Source: Gammaproteobacteria bacterium (GTDB taxonomy: Bacteria > Pseudomonadota > Gammaproteobacteria > PS1 > Pseudothioglobaceae). From it: 13,646 nucleotides of DNA. Under the pieces are notes generated by a model, which saw only the letters and a program-made list of their open reading frames with translations, was not told the DNA's origin and ran no database searches. Numbering within the stretch: the stretch's first letter is position 1; the number at the start of each line of letters is the position of its first letter. Location of the stretch: NCBI GenBank assembly GCA_015658965.1, contig DQNX01000084.1, positions 1 through 13,646 on the forward strand, written 5' to 3'. Shown here one piece after another: positions 1 to 5,749 of the stretch. The position numbers and the translations under genes are program-made.

Positions 1-53
1 ACCCGACATTTGGCTTCGGAGGCCAACACTCTATCCAGCTGAGCTACGAGCGC
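1..53 (-). tRNA. tRNA-Arg (anticodon CCG), 3' part cut off by window edge
   Basis: Read on the minus strand from base 53, the sequence gives the acceptor strand GCGCTCG, then TA, a D arm (GCTC, loop AGCTGGATA, GAGT) and an anticodon stem TTGGC/GCCAA around the loop CTCCGAA. The anticodon CCG (plus-strand bases 17-19) decodes the arginine codon CGG. The variable loop and the first T-stem bases are present; the rest of the T arm, the 3' acceptor strand and CCA end lie outside the window. It lies downstream of the ArsR gene on the same strand. Confidence 0.93.
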
Positions 54-89
54 ATATTTCATACGAAAGCCTAAAGCATGCAGTGTTAA

Positions 90-401
90 TCAGTCGTCGT
101 TATTGCAAAATACTTCTTGCATGTTGGCCACTAATTTAAGAATTTTTGTATCTTTAACTTTACATAAAATCTTATTGCCATCACGCCGAGACTCGACAAT
201 ATCTTTGGTTCTAAGAATGTCAATGTGTTGTGAAATGTTGGATTGCGAAGACCCTACTTGCCTAACAATTTCTAAAACAGGCAGTTCGTCATTTTTTAGC
301 ACGCACAAGATTTTTAAACGCAGCGGATGTGCCATCGCTTTTAAGGCTTTAGTCGCCTTTTCAATATCTTCTTCTCTTTCTAAAAGTGTCATTTCACTCA
401 T
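90..401 (-). CDS. ArsR-family winged-helix repressor, SqrR/BigR-like persulfide sensor type
   Basis: A 103-residue ArsR/SmtB transcription factor that should bind DNA as a dimer. Residues 20-33 (LKAMAHPLRLKILC) form the family signature, the recognition helix lies at about 50-65 (SSQSNISQHI), and the wing follows at about 70-80 (SRRDGNKILC). The metal-binding ELCVCDL motif of arsenic/cadmium sensors is absent. Instead C33 ends RLKILC and C99 ends EVFC near the C-terminus. Their 66-residue spacing equals that recalled for the persulfide-sensing pairs of SqrR (C41/C107) and BigR (C42/C108); the third cysteine, C80, is extra. From family knowledge, sulfane sulfur would link the two cysteines and release DNA. 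The start is preceded by AAGGAA at a good distance. The gene lies 31 bases after the mlaC-like gene on the same strand, so the two are probably cotranscribed. Membership in ArsR is clear; the sulfur-sensing role is inferred. Confidence 0.88.
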   Translation of the reverse strand: MSEMTLLEREEDIEKATKALKAMAHPLRLKILCVLKNDELPVLEIVRQVGSSQSNISQHIDILRTKDIVESRRDGNKILCKVKDTKILKLVANMQEVFCNNDD

Positions 402-432
402 TGTCGGTTCCTTATTTATACCTTTGTGTTAA

Positions 433-1038
433 TTAAATTCTACCTAGCATGCCATAAACACCATATCTTTTTGCTTTAATCATAACCATTCTTTGGTAAT
501 AATTAACCAGGCTGTCACGATTAAGCGCTACATCAAAAATTTGCCATTTTTTATCTGCACTCTTATGGAATGATAAATCAATGTAGAAGCCAAACCGAGA
601 ATAACCGTTAACTTTAAGATTAACAACAATGTTGCCACCAATGACTGGTCTTGCAGAAATAAAATTAAATGAAGTGGCATTACCTTGAGCCAGCTTGGTC
701 AATAAAGTTGTAATAATATTGTTCTTTAATTTATTTGAAAAATACTTAACTTCATCTTCGCTTAAATTAACATGGGCAGCCAATAACACTTCATCGGCAA
801 TATAATCAAAATCAAACAATGGGGCAATTTCTGAATTAACTAAAAAGTTAACCATTTGTGGCGAATAACTTGATGTAGTTGTTAATTGATTAAGCTTAAC
901 AATGGTTGATTGAATAACTTGAACAGGGTCTTGTTCAGTTGTTTGTGCTGCCTTTGCTGGCGCTTCTGCTTCATTTGCAAACACCGCTGGCGACATTAAT
1001 ACACTTAATGCCAATAAAACCACATTCAATCTTTTCAT
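433..1038 (-). CDS. mlaC: MlaC/Ttg2D-family periplasmic phospholipid-binding protein
   Basis: A 201-residue secreted protein of the MlaC (Tol_Tol_Ttg2) family, which carries phospholipids across the periplasm between the outer-membrane lipoprotein MlaA and the inner-membrane MlaFEDB ABC complex. The family pattern is visible: an N-terminal helical region, then IAPLFDFDYIADEVL, a helix with LSEDEVKYFSNKL, and a C-terminal part with WQIFDVALNRDSLVNYYQ. I chose the ATG at 1038 instead of the farther one at 1089: it has GGAG five bases upstream, and the protein then begins with a normal signal peptide (MKRLNVVLLALSVLMSPAVFA, cleavage after residue 21). The longer reading would add 17 residues in front of that signal. 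No mlaA, B, D, E or F gene is nearby, so the gene is an orphan here; the symbol rests on family only. The ArsR gene follows on the same strand. Confidence 0.85.
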   Translation of the reverse strand: MKRLNVVLLALSVLMSPAVFANEAEAPAKAAQTTEQDPVQVIQSTIVKLNQLTTTSSYSPQMVNFLVNSEIAPLFDFDYIADEVLLAAHVNLSEDEVKYFSNKLKNNIITTLLTKLAQGNATSFNFISARPVIGGNIVVNLKVNGYSRFGFYIDLSFHKSADKKWQIFDVALNRDSLVNYYQRMVMIKAKRYGVYGMLGRI

Positions 1039-1103
1039 TTTTTCTCCATAACCTACAAATAAAACTAAGTAAAATCCAAAATAAACCACGACTATTTCAG
1101 AGT

Positions 1104-1133
1104 ATTATATTTAAACTTCTTATTAGTAAACAA
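1104..1133 (-). promoter_or_regulatory. Candidate sigma-70 promoter for mlaC-arsR
   Basis: On the minus strand TTGTTT (1133-1128) and a perfect TATAAT (1109-1104) are separated by 18 bases, leaving a 5' leader of about 60 bases before the mlaC ATG at 1038. The region is very AT-rich, so a chance match is possible. No equally good promoter was found for the divergent ctpA gene in this 102-base gap. Confidence 0.35.
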
Positions 1134-1140
1134 TTATATT

Positions 1141-2478
1141 ATGACTTTCTTTAATTTTTTTAAGCACTCGTTATTTTTAGTGTCTTTTTACGCCTTCTTT
1201 ATCACCGCCCCAGTCCACGCTCAAACCAATGACGAAAAGCAAAGACTGGAAGCCTTTTTTCAAGATTTAGAATCCTTCACCAAAGTATTTAGCAACATTA
1301 AGCAACTGTATGTTGACGAAGTGACAAACAAGGAATTGTTTGAAGATGCGATTAAAGGCATGGTTACTGGCTTAGACCCTCATTCCAACTACCTTAAGCC
1401 TAAAGAGCAGAAAGTCCTAATTGAAAGCGCTTCAGGTAAATTTGGCGGCCTGGGTATTGTGATTGATATGAAAGATGATGCCATTCAAGTCATCTCTCCC
1501 ATCGATGATACGCCCGCTTATCGAGCAGGCATTCAGGCGGGTGATTTGATTGTAAAGATTGGTGACAAACCTGTGCGCGATATGACACTAGAAGATGGTG
1601 TTGAGCTGATGCGTGGCAAACCTGGCACCGATATTCAAATTACCATTGTGCGTAAAGATAAAAAACCATTTGTTGTCGACATCACCCGTGAAATTATTAC
1701 CATTACTTCAGTCAAAGGTTATTTATTAGAAAAAGACATTGGCTATATTCGTATTTCTAGTTTTCAAAATCCAAGTGCTAATTTATTAAAAGCAACGCTA
1801 GATGACCTGGTTGAAGAAAATGACGGCTACTTAGAATCCCTTGTTCTTGATTTAAGAAATAATCCGGGTGGCGTGCTGGAAGGTGCCGTTGATATAGCAA
1901 ATTTATTTATTGATAAAAAAGGTTTGGTGGTTTATACCGAGGGCCGTATTCCCAGCTCGAATCTGAAATTTAAAACCGAGCCTGGGGACGTTATGCTCGG
2001 CTCACCGATTGTGGTGCTGATTAACGAAGGCTCAGCCTCCGCCTCAGAAATTGTTGCTGGCGCATTACAAGATCATAAGCGCGCGATTGTTATGGGCAGT
2101 ACTTCCTTTGGTAAAGGCTCTGTGCAAACCATCATTGAACTCGACGAAGGTTATGGACTCAAAGTAACCACGGCGCGTTATTACACGCCAAATGGCCGCT
2201 CTATTCAAGCCAAAGGCATTGTGCCCGATATTGAACTTAAAAACATCAGCTTGGAAAAAGAAAAAGAAAAAAGTGTGCTTGGAGATACCAAGGAAAGTGA
2301 CTTAAATGGACATCTAGAAGTTGAAGATCCTTCAAAATTATCGGCTGAAGAAATTATCACAGCACAGGAAGACAAAAAATCTGAAGTCGCCAAACAAGTC
2401 ATCAAAAATCTTAAAAAAGATTACTTTGTGCATGAGGCCACTAACCTTCTAAAAGCCTTAACTATTTTGGGCAAGTAA
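1141..2478 (+). CDS. ctpA: Carboxy-terminal processing protease (S41A, CtpA type)
   Basis: A 445-residue periplasmic serine protease that cuts proteins from the C-terminus and in other bacteria trims or degrades envelope proteins and murein hydrolases. A signal peptide ends near VHA-QT at residue 27. A helical cap with GMVTGLDPHSNYL is followed by a PDZ domain at about 95-175 (GGLGIVI, AGIQAGDLI) and the S41 protease domain at about 190-365. The catalytic pair is S300 in GSASASEI and K325 in TSFGKGSVQT, 25 residues apart as in E. coli Prc S430/K455. A charged tail (about 370-425) ends in a predicted helix. The size fits the shorter CtpA group, not E. coli Prc (about 680 residues). No clear Shine-Dalgarno precedes this ATG, but it gives a complete signal peptide. 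The stop is 3 bases before parA, suggesting shared transcription. Confidence 0.95.
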   Translation: MTFFNFFKHSLFLVSFYAFFITAPVHAQTNDEKQRLEAFFQDLESFTKVFSNIKQLYVDEVTNKELFEDAIKGMVTGLDPHSNYLKPKEQKVLIESASGKFGGLGIVIDMKDDAIQVISPIDDTPAYRAGIQAGDLIVKIGDKPVRDMTLEDGVELMRGKPGTDIQITIVRKDKKPFVVDITREIITITSVKGYLLEKDIGYIRISSFQNPSANLLKATLDDLVEENDGYLESLVLDLRNNPGGVLEGAVDIANLFIDKKGLVVYTEGRIPSSNLKFKTEPGDVMLGSPIVVLINEGSASASEIVAGALQDHKRAIVMGSTSFGKGSVQTIIELDEGYGLKVTTARYYTPNGRSIQAKGIVPDIELKNISLEKEKEKSVLGDTKESDLNGHLEVEDPSKLSAEEIITAQEDKKSEVAKQVIKNLKKDYFVHEATNLLKALTILGK

Positions 2479-2481
2479 CGC

Positions 2482-3252
2482 ATGGCAGTTGTTCTTTCAG
2501 TTGCAAATCAAAAAGGCGGTGTGGGTAAAACCACCACGGCTGTCAATTTGAGCGCAGCCTTAAAGGCCATTAATAAACGCGTACTACTGATTGATATCGA
2601 CCCACAAGGCAACGCCACAATGGGCTGTGGTGTTGATAAATACGCCTTGAAAAATTCAGTTTGTGAATTACTGTTAGACGAATGCAGTATTGGCGAGGCA
2701 ACCGTACACGCCCCTGGTGTTGAAATCGATGTGCTGCCTTCTAACATGGATTTAATCGCTGCAGAAATCGCCCTACTTCAATGTGACAATTCTGAATACA
2801 AATTAAAAGAAGCCCTTGCCGAAGTAAAAGACAAATATGATTACGTGGTGATCGACTGCCCACCTTCGCTGAATATGCTCACCATTAACGCCTTTACTGC
2901 CTCTAACGGTATCATCATTCCAATGCAATGTGAATACTATGCCTTAGAAGGTTTAAGCTCCTTAATGCAAACCATTGAAAAGATTCAAGCCACCACCAAT
3001 CCTGATTTGGATATTACTGGCATTATTCGAACCATGTTTGATGCACGTAACAATTTATCCAACGAAGTCTCTATTCAATTATTGCAATATTTTTCACACA
3101 AAGTCTTTAAAACAATCATCCCTAGAAATGTAAAATTGGCTGAAGCGCCAAGTTTTGGTCAATCGGCCATTAACTACGCCAGATCATCCAAAGGGGCAAT
3201 TTCATACGTTTCACTGGCAAGTGAAGTAATTAGAAAAACATCAATAAATTAG
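2482..3252 (+). CDS. parA: Chromosome-partitioning ATPase ParA (Soj)
   Basis: A 256-residue ParA/MinD-superfamily ATPase. It binds DNA non-specifically as an ATP dimer and, with ParB-parS complexes, moves replicated origins apart. The deviant Walker A motif KGGVGKTT is at residues 11-18, with signature lysine K11. IDIDPQGNAT (37-46) carries the switch I aspartate, and Walker B is VIDCPP at 123-128. The C-terminal part holds TIIPRNVKLAEAPSFG, typical of chromosomal Soj proteins. There is no N-terminal helix-turn-helix as in P1-type plasmid ParA, and the short, compact form fits a chromosomal system. The gene starts 3 bases after ctpA and is followed by parB after 1 base, so translation is probably coupled. 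The usual gidA/gidB neighbours are absent. Confidence 0.96.
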   Translation: MAVVLSVANQKGGVGKTTTAVNLSAALKAINKRVLLIDIDPQGNATMGCGVDKYALKNSVCELLLDECSIGEATVHAPGVEIDVLPSNMDLIAAEIALLQCDNSEYKLKEALAEVKDKYDYVVIDCPPSLNMLTINAFTASNGIIIPMQCEYYALEGLSSLMQTIEKIQATTNPDLDITGIIRTMFDARNNLSNEVSIQLLQYFSHKVFKTIIPRNVKLAEAPSFGQSAINYARSSKGAISYVSLASEVIRKTSIN

Positions 3253-3253
3253 A

Positions 3254-4102
3254 ATGGAAAAAAACTCAAAACTAGGTCGCGGATTAGACATATTGTTAGG
3301 ACAAGTTTCCTCTACAGATGACCAAGCCAACTCTGATCATAACCTTAAAATATTAAGCGTTGATGCGCTACAGCGTGGCAAATTTCAGCCCAGAGATGAC
3401 ATTGATCCCGATACGCTTAATGAGCTTGCTAACTCAATCACCGCTCAAGGTGTTATTCAGCCATTGGTTGTTCGTAAAGTTACTTACGATAAATACGAAA
3501 TCATTGCGGGTGAGCGACGCTGGCGTGCTGCCAAAATTGCAGGCTTAAAAGAAGTTCCAGCCATTGTTCGTGAGATTGATGACCAAGTCGCCCTAGCGAT
3601 TGGTCTGATTGAAAATATTCAACGTGAGTCTCTCACACCGCTCGAAGAAGCCAAAGCACTGCAGCAGCTGATTCAAGATTTTAAAATGACACACGAAGAA
3701 ATTTCACATGTTGTAGGCCGCTCTCGCTCTGCTGTGAGTAATCTAATTCGCCTATTACAGCTAAACGAATCAGTTAAACAACTGCTGAGCAAGGGTGCTA
3801 TTGAAATGGGCCATGCACGCGCCTTATTATCACTCGAGGAAGATCGGCAATTTGAAGTGGCTAATCAAGTGGTTAAGCGCTCTTTATCGGTTCGCCAAAC
3901 AGAAGAGCTAGTCAAGCGTGTACTCAACCCAAAACCTAAAAAATCCACCCGTACTGATCCTCACATTGAGGCACTCATGCAGTCTTTAAGTCAAAAATTG
4001 GATTCTAAAACAGAAATCAAATCAAACGGTGATAAAGGCAAGATTATTATTCATTACACCTCTAGCGACGAGCTTGACAACATCCTCAAGCATATTAATT
4101 AA
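3254..4102 (+). CDS. parB: Chromosome-partitioning protein ParB (Spo0J), CTP-dependent parS clamp
   Basis: A 282-residue ParB protein that loads on parS sites, spreads along DNA as a CTP-dependent sliding clamp and stimulates ParA. The N-terminal LGRGLDILLG (7-16) is the conserved ParA-contact region. The CTP-binding domain covers about 33-125, with GERRWRA at 86-92 and ENIQRE at 120-125. The helix-turn-helix DNA-binding domain is at about 145-175 (THEEISHVVGRSRSAVSNLI). A linker of about 225-240 leads to the C-terminal dimerisation domain at 240-282. The start codon lies 1 base after the parA stop. I found no site matching TGTTTCACGTGAAACA in this window, so parS must lie elsewhere. The gene ends 6 bases from the convergent lepB stop. 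Confidence 0.96.
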   Translation: MEKNSKLGRGLDILLGQVSSTDDQANSDHNLKILSVDALQRGKFQPRDDIDPDTLNELANSITAQGVIQPLVVRKVTYDKYEIIAGERRWRAAKIAGLKEVPAIVREIDDQVALAIGLIENIQRESLTPLEEAKALQQLIQDFKMTHEEISHVVGRSRSAVSNLIRLLQLNESVKQLLSKGAIEMGHARALLSLEEDRQFEVANQVVKRSLSVRQTEELVKRVLNPKPKKSTRTDPHIEALMQSLSQKLDSKTEIKSNGDKGKIIIHYTSSDELDNILKHIN

Positions 4103-4108
4103 CCCAGC

Positions 4109-4990
4109 TTAATCAAAGCCACCGACTCGCTCAAGTTTTAAAGAGTCATCATAATGCATCCAAATACCAAAGGCTTTACCAATGATGTATTCTTCTGGCA
4201 CAAAGCCCCAAAAGCGCGAATCGCTACTACGGGCACGATTATCACCCATCACAAAATAATGCCCCGCTGGAACCGTAGCCTTAACCCCTTTAGAGTGTCC
4301 ATTTGGATCTAGCAAAATCTCATAAGGACTGTTGGCTAATAATTCGCGTTTGTGCTTGAATCCTGTCATACCTGCGCCCGATTCCACACCTTGGTAAATA
4401 CCCAAATCTTGGTAACTAATTTTTTCTTCATTGATGCGCAAGTGATCCGATGAATAACTAAGGGTATCGCCCGGCAAAGCAACAATACGCTTAATAAAGT
4501 CAGCACCTTGGTATTCGCTGTTTTTTTCATAATTAGGATACCTAAAAACAATCACATCCCCTCTTTCAGGCTTTTTAAATTCAATGATTTTTTTATTCAA
4601 AATGGGCAAACTGATGCCGTAATCAAACTTACTCACCAAAATAAAGTCACCGGTTAATAAAGTCGGCATCATTGAATTTGAAGGAATTCTAAAAGGCTCA
4701 ACCATAAACCCTCTTAACAAAAATACCAGCAACAATACCGGGTAGAACTCAGCAGACCACTGCACCAGTTTAGGTCGGCCTAAATATTTTTCTGATTTAT
4801 TAAACTTTAAAAAACAAACAAAATAAAACCACTTAGCAACAAAAGATTTCTTCTTTTGAGTAGGTGCTAAATCACTAGCGCCACCAAACAATTGATCGAT
4901 AATAACAATCATAAAAGCAACACTCAAAAACAATGCCAAATAAGCCGATACGTCCCACGCAAAGAAGGATGATGCATTTTCAATAGTCAT
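4109..4990 (-). CDS. lepB: Signal peptidase I (S26A)
   Basis: A 293-residue inner-membrane leader peptidase that removes signal peptides from exported proteins. Two hydrophobic segments at about 17-32 and 82-95 frame a basic cytoplasmic loop, as in E. coli LepB; the rest is periplasmic. Box B RIPSNSMMPTLLTGD contains the nucleophile S106, and box D DFIKRIVALPGD contains the general base K167. Box E GDNRARSSDSRFWGFVP lies at 249-265. The length is near that of E. coli (324). The start is not preceded by a clear Shine-Dalgarno, but it supplies the first membrane segment. The usual neighbour lepA is absent; lepB stands alone, convergent with parB and divergent from the DsrC-like gene (80 bases between starts). 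Confidence 0.96.
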   Translation of the reverse strand: MTIENASSFFAWDVSAYLALFLSVAFMIVIIDQLFGGASDLAPTQKKKSFVAKWFYFVCFLKFNKSEKYLGRPKLVQWSAEFYPVLLLVFLLRGFMVEPFRIPSNSMMPTLLTGDFILVSKFDYGISLPILNKKIIEFKKPERGDVIVFRYPNYEKNSEYQGADFIKRIVALPGDTLSYSSDHLRINEEKISYQDLGIYQGVESGAGMTGFKHKRELLANSPYEILLDPNGHSKGVKATVPAGHYFVMGDNRARSSDSRFWGFVPEEYIIGKAFGIWMHYDDSLKLERVGGFD

Positions 4991-5025
4991 AATAAAATAA
5001 GAGGGAAAAGATATAGAAGTTATTA

Positions 5026-5031
5026 TATAAT
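5026..5031 (+). promoter_or_regulatory. Possible -10 box (TATAAT) before the DsrC-like gene
   Basis: A perfect TATAAT lies 39 bases before the start codon. No match to TTGACA is seen about 17 bases upstream, and the spacer is AT-rich, so this is only a candidate. Confidence 0.25.
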
Positions 5032-5058
5032 AATTTCTTTATATTATTTATTTACATT

Positions 5059-5063
5059 GGAGA
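5059..5063 (+). promoter_or_regulatory. Strong Shine-Dalgarno of the DsrC-like gene
   Basis: GGAGA (within GGAGAAAG) ends 7 bases before the ATG at 5071. It is one of the best ribosome binding sites in the window and fixes this start. Confidence 0.7.
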
Positions 5064-5070
5064 AAGTTAA

Positions 5071-5397
5071 ATGGCATTAGCTGATTTAGAAAGAGACGCT
5101 CACGGTTACTTAGTAGACCTAAACACATGGGACGAAGATGTTGCTGTAGAATTTGCAGAAGAAGAAGGGGTGACACTAACCGCTGAAAGTTTCAAATTAA
5201 TCAAATTTTTGCGTGATGAATACATCAACAATAATGCCAATCAACCAAACGAACGCAACATGGTTAAAGGCCTGAAAGGCGATTGGGAAGGTAAATTAAC
5301 CACTAAAGAGTTATACACTCTTTTCCCTAAAGGTCCTGCTAAGCAAGCCGGTAAGATTGCAGGTTTGCCTGAAACTAAGCGTAAAGGCGGTTACTAA
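5071..5397 (+). CDS. DsrC/TusE-superfamily protein lacking all cysteines (RspA-like)
   Basis: A 108-residue protein with the DsrC/TusE fold pattern: GYLVDLNTWDEDVAVEFAEEEG at the N-terminus split by the usual turn, then LTAESFKLIKFLRDEY in the middle helices and LYTLFPKGPAKQAGKIAGLP at the end. True DsrC has two C-terminal cysteines that carry sulfur as a trisulfide, within a KGPAxxACKIAGLP region and a penultimate GC; TusE keeps only the last. Here the first position is G (AGKIAGLP, codon GGT) and the end reads KRKGGY, so both are lost, and there is no other cysteine. Persulfide transfer by the family mechanism is therefore impossible. Cysteine-free homologues have been proposed to be regulatory or binding partners (the RspA group, recalled from the literature). 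The gene stands alone with a strong ribosome site and terminator, which suggests solid independent expression. Family is sure; role is not. Confidence 0.9.
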   Translation: MALADLERDAHGYLVDLNTWDEDVAVEFAEEEGVTLTAESFKLIKFLRDEYINNNANQPNERNMVKGLKGDWEGKLTTKELYTLFPKGPAKQAGKIAGLPETKRKGGY

Positions 5398-5410
5398 ATA
5401 CCAGCCCCTT

Positions 5411-5445
5411 AAAAATAAAAAAGGCGCTCATTGAGCGCCTTTTTT
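5411..5445. terminator. Strong bidirectional rho-independent terminator
   Basis: The stem GGCGCTC (5423-5429), loop ATT and stem GAGCGCC (5433-5439) is flanked by an A-run on the left and TTTTTT on the right. It can end the DsrC-like transcript on the plus strand and, through the A-run, minus-strand transcription from the aroA operon about 300 bases away. Confidence 0.9.
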
Positions 5446-5483
5446 ATTGCTTAAAAATCCTCAAATCTCGAATTAACTCATTC

Positions 5484-5498
5484 AAAAATTTCGGAAAT
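5484..5498. repeat. 15-base repeat, copy 1 (AAAAATTTCGGAAAT)
   Basis: Identical to 5696-5710. The core is close to a palindrome around a central G. A diverged relative (AATTTTCGGAAT) lies at 5511-5522. Confidence 0.6.
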
Positions 5499-5590
5499 AA
5501 TGCAAATGAGAATTTTCGGAATAGATCTTGCTTGCTCCGGTAAATTTTTAGCCATCCAAAACCCCTTGTTGACTAAAAAATGAGCCCAAT

Positions 5591-5630
5591 AATAGGATTT
5601 ATGCCTTTTAAATAGGATTTTTGACCTTTA
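5591..5630 (+). repeat. Tandem duplication of a 20-base unit
   Basis: AATAGGATTTATGCCTTTTA is directly followed by AATAGGATTTTTGACCTTTA, identical at 17 of 20 positions. Confidence 0.7.
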
Positions 5631-5695
5631 AGAGGAAAGCAAGGCTCCCCCCGAGGTTTTTTAAGGGTGAAAAACCGTTATCTTAAGACAGGATT

Positions 5696-5710
5696 AAAAA
5701 TTTCGGAAAT
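5696..5710. repeat. 15-base repeat, copy 2 (AAAAATTTCGGAAAT)
   Basis: Exact copy of 5484-5498. With the following T it forms the perfect odd palindrome AATTTC-G-GAAATT (5699-5711), lying 40 bases downstream of the aroA stop in the direction of aroA transcription. Confidence 0.6.
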
Positions 5711-5749
5711 TGTAACAATGGACTTTTTTTTGAAGTTTAATCAAAAACC

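Larger units (their letters stand above)
5446..5749. other. Gene-free interval with short repeats
   Basis: About 300 bases between the terminator and the aroA stop hold no convincing gene. They contain a repeated 15-mer, a 20-base tandem duplication, and a possible 7-bp hairpin (5655-5661 with 5670-5676, eight-base loop, no T-run). The only small reading frame with a start that I followed is a 25-codon minus-strand frame (5478-5555), with a weak GGGG upstream and no recognised similarity. No tRNA or terminator adjacent to aroA was seen. Confidence 0.6.

Noticed and set aside
90..401. Arsenic- or cadmium-responsive ArsR
   Set aside because: The metal-binding cysteine motif in the recognition helix is absent and no arsenic genes are near.
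1039..1089. Longer MlaC start at 1089
   Set aside because: It adds 17 residues before a complete signal peptide, whereas the ATG at 1038 has GGAG at a good distance.
3690..3715. TTTCACATG resembling half of a parS site
   Set aside because: It lies inside parB coding sequence and lacks the second half of the GTTTCACGTGAAAC palindrome.
2482..4102. parAB as a plasmid partition system or mark of a mobile element
   Set aside because: ParA lacks the plasmid-type N-terminal DNA-binding domain, the neighbours are housekeeping genes, and no integrase, transposase or replication gene is present.
5478..5555. 25-codon minus-strand frame with ATG and a GGGG upstream
   Set aside because: Too short, in repeat-bearing DNA, with no recognisable family and poor Shine-Dalgarno spacing; not called as a gene.
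5655..5676. Hairpin GGTTTTT/AAAAACC as the aroA operon terminator
   Set aside because: Weak A-T stem with an eight-base loop and no T-run on either strand; the strong bidirectional terminator at 5411-5445 is the better candidate.
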